Part shown: positions 7,983-17,244 of the stretch, piece by piece
Layout: each line of letters starts with the position of its first letter
Position numbering within the stretch: position 1 is the first letter of the stretch
From: Rhizobiaceae bacterium
GTDB lineage: Bacteria; Pseudomonadota; Alphaproteobacteria; Rhizobiales; Rhizobiaceae
Direction of reading: 5' to 3'
NCBI GenBank assembly: GCA_023953775.1
Contig: JAMLJD010000006.1
Span: 35,041 to 99,040 of the forward strand
Length of the DNA: 64,000 nucleotides
The notes under the pieces: generated by a model
Seen by the model: the letters and a program-made list of their open reading frames with translations, nothing else
What the model was told of the DNA's origin: nothing
The model's database searches: none
Program-made: the position numbers and the translations under genes

Positions 7983-8376
7983 TGCCGATCCTCGGTCTTC
8001 AAGCCAAGCGCAACTATCAAGGCATTGCGCATGGCTCTTACGGCACGCCTCGCCAATATCCTGTTCCGTCTCCGGCGAGATCGGTAGCCGATGTTCACGG
8101 TCTTATGGCTGGTTCAGATTGTTGGCGATGCGCGATTGCCCGAGCGCCGAAAGAACTCGCGCAAGAGCCTACATCCTTGACCGGCGTTCGTGGTTTGCGA
8201 TGCCGCGGCCGGCGCCTGTTCGTCTGACGCAAGGATCATTCCGCGGATATACACTTCGAGCGCAACTTCCGCCCGGTCGCTCAGCAGATCCTTTTCCTCG
8301 TCGGTCAGTCTGGCGCAAAGGGAACTTTGCTCGGCTTGCGCGGGCCAGCGCAAGCCGCGACAATCTCTCTCTCCAT
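7979..8376 (-). pseudogene. MobC-like mobilisation protein, multiply frameshifted
   Basis: Pieces of a MobC accessory protein lie in three frames. They are MEREIVAACAGPRKPSKV from 8376, then CARLTDEEKDLLSDRA...YIRGMIL, then ALARVLSALGQSRIANNLNQ, then SPETEQDIGEA, and finally AMRNALIVALGLKTEDRQ ending at 7979. MobC proteins bind oriT and help the relaxase melt the nic site. Order, spacing and the ATGA overlap with the relaxase match mobC-relaxase pairs. At least three shifts and an in-frame stop after NNLNQ make it non-functional. Confidence 0.7.
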
Positions 8377-8553
8377 GGCGCACCTCTAAGGTGCCGGCGG
8401 CTTCGGCGGCCGCGCCATGGACGTGTCTTTCAGAAGAGTTTCCCAGTCCGCCAATTCGGCTAGAATCTGGTTCGATTCATCACCTCCCAGGCGCACCATT
8501 TCTCCCACATTTTGCCCCGGTCATCGCTCCACGCGGCGATATCGCATGTGCGC

Positions 8554-9248
8554 CTAGCGCCGGTTCTCGGCGATCAGCATCAGCCGGTGCGGGTCGGTCA
8601 CCGTGACCTTCCGGCGGCCGCTGCGCACCACCCCGTCATTCTCCCAGGCACTCAACAGCCTGCTGACCGTATGCAGCGTCGTCCCCGTCATGTCGGCGAT
8701 GTCCTGCCGGCTTATCGGAAAGTCGATCTCGATTCCCGCGTCCGTCTTCCGCCCGGCCTGCCGCGCCAGCCGCAGCATGGAATGGGCGACCCGCTGCTCG
8801 ACCTGCTGGGTCGACAGCGCCATGACGCGCGCCTGCGTTCCTGCAGGCGGTCACCGACCGTGCGGTAGGCGGCCGCGCCGAAGGCCGGATAGCGCTGGAG
8901 AAAGTCCTGCCAGGCGCGGTTCGGCCAGGACAGCACCACGCAGTCGACCGCCGCGACCGCCGATGCGGGATAGGTCGCCCTGCCGATCGCCACCGCGATG
9001 CCGAACAGCTCGCCCTCATTGATGTATCTGGCGATCACCTGATGGCCCTCCGGCGAGGTCCGCACGACCCGGACATGCCCTGACAGAAGCAGGTAGAACG
9101 CCTCCGCCTCCCGCCCCTGGGAGAATATCTCCGCGTCCTTCCGGCAATGGAAGGAATGCGCGACCGCCAGGATCCGGTCGAGTTCCTCGCCGGGCAGGCC
9201 TGCGAAGGCCGGCGCTTGCGCGATGATCGAGCGATCGAGCGGCGGCAT
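8554..9248 (-). pseudogene. NnrR-like CRP/FNR-family regulator, one frameshift
   Basis: The N-terminal cyclic-nucleotide-type effector domain (from MPPLDRSIIAQ to about residue 135) is followed by the dimer helix and the winged helix. The winged helix carries SRQDIADMTGTTLHTVSRLLSAWENDGVV. The two halves are in different frames because of one extra base near 8838-8842; joining RLQE to QARVMALSTQQVEQRV restores a normal protein of about 230 residues. Its place beside nnrS suggests the NO-sensing NnrR/DNR branch. It would normally activate nitric-oxide and denitrification genes. Whether the shift is real or a sequencing error cannot be told here. Confidence 0.75.
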
Positions 9249-9370
9249 CCCTGCCCGGTTTCTCCCATGCCGGCATCGGTTCGCCCTCTATCGCCACTTT
9301 GCATCCGCGCCAACACGCCTGGCGTGAGGCGGGTTCGGTCGCTTTGTCGCCGAACGGGTGGCCGGCCGGG

Positions 9371-10586
9371 TCAGCGGCGCGCGCCGAACAGCACCGGCGC
9401 GTAGCGTGCCGCAAACAGCAGGAACGCGCCGCTCCAGGCGGCGGCGCCCAGCATCAGGGCCGACATCTGCCAGTCGGCCAGGAACGGCGACAGGACCCGC
9501 AGCGCCGCGCCCAGGGTGACGGCGACATAGATCGCCACGGTGGCCCTGTCCGCAACGATCTCCCGGCCGGTACCTGTGCTGGTCGTGCCGACCGCGCCGG
9601 CGGTCAGCGCATGCACGGCCGCGCTTGCCGGCACCGCATCGATCAGGGCCGACAGGCCGAGCATCACGAGCGCCAGCGCAAGCCACCCGTAGCCGAGATG
9701 GAGAATGGCGAGGATCGGTTCGCCGACGGTCCGATGGCCCCGCCACCGGCTCAGCCGCGCGAAGATAAGCACGCCCGCCGCAACCAGCACCGCGCCCGAT
9801 ATCGCGGCGTCGGGAGCCGCAATCCACAGGGCGGCCGCCAGCGCGGTCGCGCCGAGCGCAAGCCTGTCGACCAGGCCGAAGCGCGCGGGAAGACGCATGT
9901 CGCCCTGCCTCACCAGCCAGTTGCGCGTGAAGCTCGGGACGATGCGCCCGCCGATCAGGGCGATCATCGCCGCCGCGACCGCCAGCGCGACCCGCAGCGC
10001 CAATCTCCGCGGCGAGGTCCATGGCCTCGGCATGGTGAAGGGCGTTGGCGAGGCCGAACAGGGACACCATGCCGGCAACGGGCATGTTGCGCCAGTTGCG
10101 CCCCGCCACCACTTCCCGCCACACCGCGAAGGCAAGCGCGGCCGGAAAGAGGAGGTCGATCGTCGCCGCGACGAGCGGATCGGCAATGAAGGCGCAGGCC
10201 GCGCGGCCCGCCAGCCACAGCACGACGAGGGCCAGCAGGGGCAGGCCGCTGAGCGGCAGGCGGCCCGTCCAGTTCGGAACGGCTGTCAGGATGAACCCCG
10301 TCAGGACGGCCGCGAGATAGCCGAACAGCATTTCGTGAGCATGCCACTGAAGGCCGGAAAACGGCCCCGGCGGAATATCGCCCGACACGTAGATACCAAG
10401 CCACAGCGGGACCGCCAGCCCGGCATGCAGTGCCGCCAGGAAGAAGAACGGCCTGAACCCGTACTGGAGTATCGGCGGCATCGAGGCGATGCGGCCGCGG
10501 CCGTCGCGTCGGGTATCGCCGGCCTTGCGCCGCACGCGAAGTACCGCGCGGTCGACCGCCGGCCCGGCGGGAGGAATGTCCACCAT
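9371..10586 (-). pseudogene. nnrS: NnrS-family haem/NO-stress membrane protein, one frameshift
   Basis: The start at 10586 follows AAGGA with seven-base spacing. The product has the NnrS hallmark GFRPFFFLAALHAG, then WHAHEMLFGYLAAVLTGFILTAVPNWTGR, and many hydrophobic helices (about 12 expected). The frame breaks near 10000: AMDLAAEIGA continues as LRVALAVAAAMIALIGGRIVPSFTRNW after a one-base insertion. NnrS proteins are inner-membrane haem proteins that protect against nitric oxide and are usually under NnrR control, as the adjacent regulator suggests. Both genes of this pair carry a single indel. Confidence 0.8.
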
Positions 10587-10767
10587 CTGCTTGTCCTTCT
10601 TCGCGGCCGGCGCTACGACGGCCACATCCTCCTTGTGGTTGCCGCCGGCCTTGACCCGCCTGTCCTGGCAGCGGTCTGCGAGTTCATCTTTGTGCAAGCG
10701 CAAACAGAAAGGCATTTCGGGACCGCTCAGCGCGTATGCCAGCTCCGCATCCCTTGCCTTGCGAATT

Positions 10768-10783
10768 TAGAACAATCGTTCTA
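10768..10783. promoter_or_regulatory. Palindromic operator upstream of the sulfatase
   Basis: TAGAACAATCGTTCTA is a perfect palindrome (6-bp arms, 4-base spacer) 36 bases before the sulfatase start. A closely related site (tttGGAACACCCGTTCTA) lies at 16133-16150 before dctP. The IclR regulator encoded between them is the likely binder. Confidence 0.6.
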
Positions 10784-10818
10784 TTTAGAATAATGTTCAC
10801 ACATTGACCGGGAACCCG

Positions 10819-12248
10819 ATGCCCAGCAGGCCGAATATCGTCTTCATCATCACCGACCAGCAGCGCTACGACACCATCAGTGCGCTCGGGTTTCCCCATG
10901 TCGATACGCCGAATCTCGACCGCATGGCGCGCGAAGGCGTCTATCTGACGTCCTGCTTCGCCGCCGCCGCATCCTGCGTGCCGGCCCGCGCGAGCCTGTT
11001 CACCGGCTACTATCCGCACACCACGGGCGTGGTCGACAACGCGTCGACGTGGCGGCACAGCTGGATCGAGAACCTCGCCGAGGCCGGCTACGAATGCGTC
11101 AACATGGGCAAGATGCACACCCAGCCTATGGATGCGCCGGCCGGCTTCCACACCCGCATGATCGTCGAGAACAAGGATCGCTCGATGGCCAAGCGCGGCC
11201 GCGACTTCGTCGACGAATGGGACAAGGCGATCGCGAAGGCCAATTTCGTGAAGCCCGGCCTGCCGAGCTACAGCCTGCTCAACGACTACGCCGACCGGCT
11301 CGGCGCGTTCGAATGGCCGCTCCCGAAGGAACTCCACGCCGACACCTTCGTCGGCGGGCTGGCGATCGACTGGATCGAGCGCAAGGCGTCCGGCAAGCCG
11401 TTCTTCCTTCAGGTGGGCTTCCCGGGGCCTCACCCGCCCTACGATCCTCCGGCCGAAGAGGCCGAACCCTACCTCGATCGCGATCTCGGGATTCGTCCCG
11501 TGGCAGCCGGCGACATCGAGAGCCAGCCGATCCCCTTCCAGCAGCTCGTGCGCAAGCATGTCGAAGGCGACCACGATGCGGTGCGCCACAAGGTCGACTC
11601 GACCGGGGAAGAACGGCATCGGCAGCGGGCCTACTATCTCGCCAACGTCACGATGATCGACCGCGAAGTCGGCAGGATCCTGGATGCCCTCGAGGCGGCA
11701 GGCGTGCTCGACGACACCATCGTCGTCTTCACCTCCGACCATGGCGACATGCTCGGCGATCACGGCCACAGCCAGAAATGGACGATGTACGAGCAGGTCA
11801 TCCGGCTTCCGCTCATCATGTGGTCGAAGAAGGGCTTCGGCCGGACGGGCGCAATCAACCCCCTCATCCAGCATATGGACATCGCGGCAACCCTGTTCGA
11901 TCTCGCCGGCGTCGACGCGCCGGCCTCATGGGAGGCGCGTTCCTTCGCCCCTGCCCTGCGCGGCGAGGCCTATGAGGAGCGTGACGCGGTCTATTGCGAG
12001 CAGGGCCGCGACGTCGTCTTCCGGTTCTCGGACTTCGTGTCCATGGTGCGCACGCGGCGATGGAAATACGTCCATTTCCTCGACGGCTCGGCCGGCCAGC
12101 TCTTCGACCTCGAAAGCGATCCGTTCGAGACCAATCTCTGGCACTCGGCCGACCATGCGGACTGCCGAGCGACATGCACGACAGGCTCACCACCTGGCGC
12201 CTGCAGAGCGGTTACGAGACACGCGAGTGGACGGAGCGCTGGCGGTAG
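10819..12248 (+). pseudogene. Sulfatase family hydrolase, frameshifted near the C terminus
   Basis: The product begins MPSRPNIVFIITDQQRYD, with metal-binding Asp at the IITDQQ site, and carries the formylglycine motif C53-V-P-A-R. Later DHGDMLGDHG contributes the second metal site. These features define a type I sulfatase, which cleaves sulfate esters after Cys is oxidised to formylglycine. No signal peptide is seen, so the substrate is probably imported. A one-base deletion near 12160 shifts the end; corrected, it reads GLPSDMHDRLTTWRL and stops at 12248 (about 476 residues). As read, the frame runs on to 12360. Only the last 28 residues are affected, so activity could survive. The TRAP system nearby may import its substrate. 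Confidence 0.8.
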
Positions 12249-12384
12249 ACGGGTCGAGAGCCTGGAGGCAGGACCCTGGACCATGTTGCCGACCAGGGGC
12301 CGGTTTCCGGAGAAACGGTCTAACTGGTTTATTTTCAAGCATCATTGCTACGCGAGGTGAGTCCACCTCCCGCCGCAGAATGCT

Positions 12385-13222
12385 CTAGACGTGCAGTCCC
12401 GACTTGCGGCCGTTGGCGTGGCGGGCGCCACCGTCGGGAATGTCCAGATCGGCTTCCGTCAGGCTGCCGCGAAAGACACGGTAACGGAAAAGGACGGTCG
12501 AGAGCTGGGCGGCGGTTTCGCGAATATCGGGAACCATCTCTTCCATCCGCGCGCGGGTCATGCGCACGCTCGGGCCGGCGACCGAGATCGTGCCGAGGAA
12601 CCGGTCCGGCTGGCTTCGGTCGGTGATCGCATACGGCCGACGACACTCCGACCGCTCTCCACGAGAACGCCTCTGCTTGCAATCGCCAGGTCCCGGCGCC
12701 GCCGAGTGCCGACGCCCCATGCCCGGCTGAGCTCCGGCTTGCCGAGGCCGGCGGCTATCGCCGTCGCGACGGCGCATCCTCGTCGCTCATCGAGGCAAGC
12801 CACACGCGGCCCGTCGCCGTGATGTGCGGCACCACCTTGCGGCCCGAATGCCCGTCATAGCGCAGAATGTGGTCGCCGCCCTGGCTGGACAGCACCCAGG
12901 TCAGCTCGTCGCCGACCAGCAGCGACATCCGCGTCAGCTCGCGCATCTTCTCGCTCAGCGAACCCACCACCGGCTCCAGAAAGCCGCGCAGATCCGTCGC
13001 CGAAAAGAACTTCGCGCCGATCAGCGAAAGCTTGAGCGTCGCCTGGTAGATGCCGCTCTCCTCGACCTGCTCGACGAAGCCCCGATCCTTCAGTGCCGCC
13101 AGCAGCCGGTGCACCGCGCTTTTCGGCATGCCGAGCTTTTCGCTCAGATAGCTGAGCGAGAACCCGGCCGGGGTGGCATGGAGCGATTCCAGAATGTCGA
13201 GGCAGCGTTCTATCTGGGACAA
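12385..13222 (-). pseudogene. IclR-family regulator, effector domain broken
   Basis: The N-terminal winged helix (MSQIERCLDILESL to about residue 70, with GMPKSAVHRLLAALKDRGFV) and the first half of the effector domain are intact to WLASMSDEDA (near 12780). The rest is spread over two other frames: AIAAGLGKPELSRAWGVGT, then, from about 12640, YAITDRSQPDRFLGTISVAG and PSVRMTRARMEEMVPDIRE. The middle looks scrambled as well as shifted. IclR proteins usually sense small carboxylates. This one ends the dctPQM operon and probably bound the palindromes at 10768 and 16133. As read, ligand binding would be lost. Confidence 0.75.
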
Positions 13223-13271
13223 CCGTGATGCACTCCGTTTCCTGTGGGCCGCCGGCCGCAGCCGACAGTTC

Positions 13272-14553
13272 CTAGTATCCGAATTGATGCGGGAGGAACA
13301 TCACGAGATCCGGCACCAGAACCAGCAGCAACAGGCTCGCGACGAGCACCGCGATGAACGGGACGATCTCCCTGATGATCGCCCACGCGTCGATCCGGTT
13401 CACCGCCGAGACGACGAATATCAGCACGCCGTAGGGCGGGGTGATCAGGCCGATCATCGTGTTGATGACGATTACCACGCCGAAGTGAATCGGATCAATT
13501 CCGAGCGCCAGCGCGGCGGGCACGACGACGGGCACGATCACCAGCAGGATCGTCGCCGCCGGCAGCAGCATCCCCAGCACCAGGAACACCACGTTGATCA
13601 GCAGGAAGAAGGCGAGCGGCGCCATGTCCCAGGAATCGACCCATGCGGCGAGCGCGTTGGGCAGCCGCTCGATCGCAATGACGCTCGAGAACAGAAACGC
13701 GCCGGCGATGATCAGGACGACAACCGCCGATTTCTGTGCGCTTTCGACCAGCACGTCGCGGAACCCGGCAAACCCCATCGTCCGGTAGACGAGCACCGAG
13801 ATCACCGTTGCAGCCGCGGCCGCCGCCTCGGTCGGCGTCATCGCACCCGTGTAGATCCCGGCCGAGCAGGATCACCGGCGTCAGCAGCGGCAGTATGGCC
13901 GCCCGGAACAGTCCCAGCAGTTCCCTCGGCGGCACCCGCTTCTCGGTCGGGAAGCCGCGGCGCACGGCCAGCCAGTAGTTCATCGCCATCAGCGCGAGCG
14001 CGATCAGCAACGCCGGCACAACGCCGCCCAGGAACAGCCCACCCACCGAGGCATTGGCCGAGATCGCGTAGAAGATCATCGGGATCGATGGCGGGAAGAT
14101 CGGTCCGATCACCGACGACGCGGCGGTGATCGCCCCGGCAAAGCCGGCGGGATAGCGGTCCTTCTCGCGCATCATCCGCACCAGAACGCTGCCGACGCCA
14201 GCCGCGTCGGCGGTGGCGCTGCCGCTCATGCCGGAGAAGATGAGGCTCGTCAGCACATTGACCTGCGCGAGCCCGCCGCGCGTGTGGCCGACAGCGCCCA
14301 TCGCGAAGTTCAGCATTCGGTCGGTGATCGTGCCCGCGTTCATGACGCGGGCTGCGAAGATGAAGAGCGGGATCGCCAGGAAGACGAAGTTGGACGAGAA
14401 GCCCTGCATGATCGCATCGGTGACCATGGTGAGCGGCAGGCCGCGCATCCACAGATAGGCGACCGAGCCGGCGATCAGCGCGATGCCGATCGGCACGCCA
14501 ATGATCGCCGCAGTCACGACCATGCCCAGCATTAGCAGGAACTCGGTGCTCAT
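13272..14553 (-). pseudogene. dctM: TRAP transporter large permease DctM, one frameshift
   Basis: The start ATG (14553) overlaps the dctQ stop (ATGA). About 12 hydrophobic helices are visible, with the DctM signatures FVFLAIPLFIFAARVMNAG, GMSGSATADAAG and PIFPPSIPMIFYAI. One inserted base near 13858 splits LLTPVILLGR from IYTGAMTPTEAAAAAA, after which the second half continues normally to the stop at 13272. Corrected length is about 426 residues, normal for DctM. It is the channel subunit driving substrate import by the sodium or proton gradient. If the shift is real, the transporter is dead. Confidence 0.8.
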
Positions 14554-15023
14554 GCCCGTCCTGCTCCGCTTGCAACGCTCAGCGCCGCACGGCCGGCGTC
14601 GAGCAGGAATCGCAGCGCCAGCACCACGAGGAACAGGACGAAGATACCGTAGATCCACGACAGCGGCACCTTGAGCACGCCCGACGTGATCCGGTTCATG
14701 ACCTCGACATATTTGATCGAGCCGGGCAGCGCGGCGAGCAGCATAGAGCCGGCGAAGATGCCTCCCAGAATCCGGCAGGCCGCCTGAACCTTCGTCGGCA
14801 GCAGCGCGTAGACCACATCGAAGGTGACGTGGTCGCGCAGCGCGACGTTCCAGCAGATCGTCCACCACGATCCGAGCAGGAAGGCATTCACCGCCACCTC
14901 GACGGCCCATCCCACAGGCATGTTCAGGACGTAGCGGAAGATCACCTGGCCGAAGACGGCCAGGAAGGTGACGAGAAAGAAGAAGATGGAAACCGTCTCG
15001 GAAAATCGGCGAAGGAGAGTCAT
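14550..15023 (-). CDS. dctQ: TRAP transporter small permease DctQ
   Basis: I start at MTLLRRFSETVSIF (15023), preceded by a purine-rich GAGAGT-side region; upstream codons of the open frame are unlike protein. The 157-residue product has four hydrophobic helices, with VFGQVIFRYVLNMPVGWAVE and WTICWNVALRDHVTFDVV, the usual DctQ pattern. It links the binding protein to DctM in the inner membrane. It sits between dctP (downstream of its stop by 63 bases) and dctM (ATGA overlap). Confidence 0.85.
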   Translation of the reverse strand: MTLLRRFSETVSIFFFLVTFLAVFGQVIFRYVLNMPVGWAVEVAVNAFLLGSWWTICWNVALRDHVTFDVVYALLPTKVQAACRILGGIFAGSMLLAALPGSIKYVEVMNRITSGVLKVPLSWIYGIFVLFLVVLALRFLLDAGRAALSVASGAGRA

Positions 15024-15086
15024 GTTCGCGTCTGCGCCATCATGAAGAGAAGCCCCGGAACGATCCCGGGGCTCCAGCTTTCGCAT

Positions 15087-16106
15087 TCACGGCATGAGAT
15101 GGAAACAGGCCGGATTGTCGGACGGTGCCGCGGCCAGCCTTTCGGCGAGGCCTTCCTGCCAGGCCTTGGAGAAGTCGGACTCGGCATAGACGGCCTCGGC
15201 ATGCTTGCGGAACGCCTCGCGGTCCGGCTCGGTGAATGTCACCGCGGCCTTCTCGAAGACGGCGCGCAGTTCGGTCTCGTCGCGCACCTTCTTGCGGTCG
15301 TTGTAGATCCGCGCGACATCGGCCGCCTCGCGCAGCAGCGCCTTCTGACGGTCGTCCAGCTTGTCCCAGACCGGCTTGCCGATCACCAGGATCAGATGGT
15401 TCACATAGTGACCCGTCAGCACGACCTGCTTGGTCACCTCGTGGAGCTTCAGCCCGTAGCTCGACGGGATCGGCAGGCTGTGGGCGTCGACCGCGCCGGT
15501 CTGGAGGCCGAGGAACAGCTCGCCCAGCGCCATCGGCGTCGGATTCGCGCCGAGCGACCGGCCCTGCATCTGCCAGGCTTCCGAAGCCGGCTCGCGCAGC
15601 TTCATGCCGGCCAGGTCCTCGGGCGTCTTGACTTCCTTCGGTTCGCGAAGGCTGACGTGGCGGATGCCGAACAGCGTCGCGCCCAGCGGCACCAGCCCGA
15701 CCTTCTCCTCCAGCGCCTTGCCGAACTCCGCGCCGATCTCGCCGTTCAGCACCGAGCACATATGCAGCGCGTCGCGCACCGAGTAGCTGGCCGTCAGAGC
15801 GCCATATTCGGGAAGTTGCGAGCCGACGTCGAATGCGTTGACATAGGCGAGCTCGATCGCCCCGGTCTGCAGCGACGGCAGCACGCCGGCCTGCTTCACC
15901 AGCGTTCCGGCGGGATAGACCTCGATGGTGAATTCGCCGGGTGCCGCCTTTTCCAGATACTCGCCCATGAGTTCGATGGCCAGAACCTGCGAATCGTTGG
16001 CCGGCGCGGGCCCGGCCCACTTCAGCACAACCGGCTCGGCCGCCGCCGCGACGGCGCCCGTCAGCAGCGCCAGGGCGGCGCCGAGGCATTTCGTGACTGT
16101 CGACAT
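15087..16106 (-). CDS. dctP: TRAP substrate-binding protein DctP
   Basis: Start ATG at 16106 follows GGGAGGGAGAG. The product has a cleavable signal peptide (MSTVTKCLGAALALLTGAVAAAAEP) and then the DctP fold: GEYLEKAAPGEFTIEVYPAG, GAIELAYVNAF, an Arg-containing LREPASEAWQMQGRSLGANPTPM, and FLGLQTGAVDAH. It captures a small carboxylate in the periplasm for DctQM. The exact ligand cannot be read, but linkage to a sulfatase hints at a sulfated or sugar-acid substrate. It is the first gene of dctPQM-iclR, with a palindrome at 16133-16150 just upstream. Confidence 0.88.
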   Translation of the reverse strand: MSTVTKCLGAALALLTGAVAAAAEPVVLKWAGPAPANDSQVLAIELMGEYLEKAAPGEFTIEVYPAGTLVKQAGVLPSLQTGAIELAYVNAFDVGSQLPEYGALTASYSVRDALHMCSVLNGEIGAEFGKALEEKVGLVPLGATLFGIRHVSLREPKEVKTPEDLAGMKLREPASEAWQMQGRSLGANPTPMALGELFLGLQTGAVDAHSLPIPSSYGLKLHEVTKQVVLTGHYVNHLILVIGKPVWDKLDDRQKALLREAADVARIYNDRKKVRDETELRAVFEKAAVTFTEPDREAFRKHAEAVYAESDFSKAWQEGLAERLAAAPSDNPACFHLMP

Positions 16107-16132
16107 TCTCTCCCTCCCGAACGAATATTTCA

Positions 16133-16150
16133 TTTGGAACACCCGTTCTA
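16133..16150. promoter_or_regulatory. Palindromic operator upstream of dctP
   Basis: tttGGAACACCCGTTCTA matches tttAGAACAATCGTTCTA at 10766-10783 in all but three positions of the dyad region. It lies 27-44 bases before the dctP start. Likely bound by the IclR protein at the end of the same operon. Confidence 0.55.
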
Positions 16151-16226
16151 ATATTGAAAGAAGGCGATGTCAATCAGCGGTGCCGGGCCTGCGCCGCCGG
16201 CAAGGTCAGCTCTGGAGGAAGACCCC

Positions 16227-17180
16227 TTATGTCGCCGCGATCAGGTCGCGGAAGCGTTCAGTGCTGCGGTGGATGTGGTCGAGCAGCACGTCCGAGGCCC
16301 AGTGCCTGTCGAACGGATTGTAGTCGACAACCCGCGAATGCGCGCTCTCGAAGGTGCCGAGGCGCTGGTGATGAAGCTTTGCAAGCTTCGGATATCCCAT
16401 CCCTTCGGCCATCGCCGACAGCGCCAGGAACACGGTCAGGTCGCGGACCAGCCGGGTGTCTTCGTCGCGGTGCCGGTAGAGCCACGCATAGAGATCGGGA
16501 TGGAAATTGGTGAACACGCCGCCGAAGCCGCGCGAGCCGCCGCGCATCGCCTCGAAGGCGATCGCCGCATTGGCGTTGACGATCGCGAATGGCGTCCCCG
16601 CCGTCATCGCCGCGCGGCGCTTCACCGTAGCGAGGTCGCAGCTCACATCCTTCAGCACAGCGAAGCGGCCGGTATCGATGCACAGCTTCATCTCGTCGTC
16701 GCTGAGCAGCCGCCGGTAGGGCGCCGGACACTCGTAGAGCCCGAGCGGAAGCTCGGGCGGCAGCGCCGCGATGATCGTCTCCAGCGACGCGCGGAAGGCC
16801 TCGAAGCCGGCATCCGACGGGTCGAGTCGGTTGGTCACCAGCACGAGCGCGTCGACGCCCGTATCCGCCATCGCCTGCAGTTCCCTCACCTGCTCTTCGA
16901 GCCGCTCCGAGACGTGCCCCGAGGCGATGACAGGAACGCGCCCGCCGACAAACTCCAACGTCCGCCGCGCGAGCAACACGCGCTCCGCGAGCGTCAGCCG
17001 CTGCATCTCGCTCGACTGGCAGACCGCGAACAGCGTATCGGCGCCATTGCCGAGATACCACTCGACAAGCCGGTGAAGCCCCCGTTCGTCGATCCGGTCG
17101 GCGTCGGTGAACGGCGTAAGCATGACGGGAACGATCCCGCCGATGGATTTCTGCATGATGTGCCCGCGTGTTGCTTCCAT
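16227..17180 (-). CDS. DapA-family (class I) aldolase/lyase-like protein
   Basis: The protein has the DHDPS/N-acetylneuraminate lyase barrel: GGIVPVMLTPFTDADRIDERG, the loop FAVCQSSEMQRLTLAER (in place of the usual TTGE), VIASGH, the active-site Tyr in LGLYECPAPYRRLL, and the Schiff-base Lys in FAVLKDVSCD. Length (about 309-317 residues) is normal. The changed TTGE loop argues against true dihydrodipicolinate synthase; a 2-oxoacid aldolase or dehydratase is more likely. ATG 17180 and ATG 17156 are both possible starts, and neither has a clear ribosome site. It is divergent from the beta-propeller gene, with the shared operator at 17209-17225 between them. Confidence 0.8.
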   Translation of the reverse strand: MEATRGHIMQKSIGGIVPVMLTPFTDADRIDERGLHRLVEWYLGNGADTLFAVCQSSEMQRLTLAERVLLARRTLEFVGGRVPVIASGHVSERLEEQVRELQAMADTGVDALVLVTNRLDPSDAGFEAFRASLETIIAALPPELPLGLYECPAPYRRLLSDDEMKLCIDTGRFAVLKDVSCDLATVKRRAAMTAGTPFAIVNANAAIAFEAMRGGSRGFGGVFTNFHPDLYAWLYRHRDEDTRLVRDLTVFLALSAMAEGMGYPKLAKLHHQRLGTFESAHSRVVDYNPFDRHWASDVLLDHIHRSTERFRDLIAAT

Positions 17181-17208
17181 TCGCGACGCTATATGATAGT
17201 TCTTCGAA

Positions 17209-17225
17209 TTGGAATAGGATTCCAA
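17209..17225. promoter_or_regulatory. IclR-type operator TTGGAATAGGATTCCAA
   Basis: A perfect 17-bp palindrome (8-bp arms around a central G) lies between the divergent DapA-like and beta-propeller genes. The same sequence, lacking the last base, occurs at 26233-26248 before the IclR gene. This indicates a common regulator. Confidence 0.75.
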
Positions 17226-17244
17226 AAACGGAGGAGACGACGAT

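Noticed and set aside
8377..8553. oriT of the mobilisation module
   Set aside because: A small perfect hairpin (8380-8394) is present, but no nic-site sequence of a known relaxase group was recognised.
10684..11874. A 396-codon minus frame opposite the sulfatase
   Set aside because: The plus strand encodes an unmistakable sulfatase with the formylglycine and metal motifs; the minus frame has no domain-like content.
12290..12345. Terminator between the sulfatase and iclR genes
   Set aside because: The GTTTC-CGGA-GAAAC stem is only five pairs long and the following tract is mixed, so the call is too weak.
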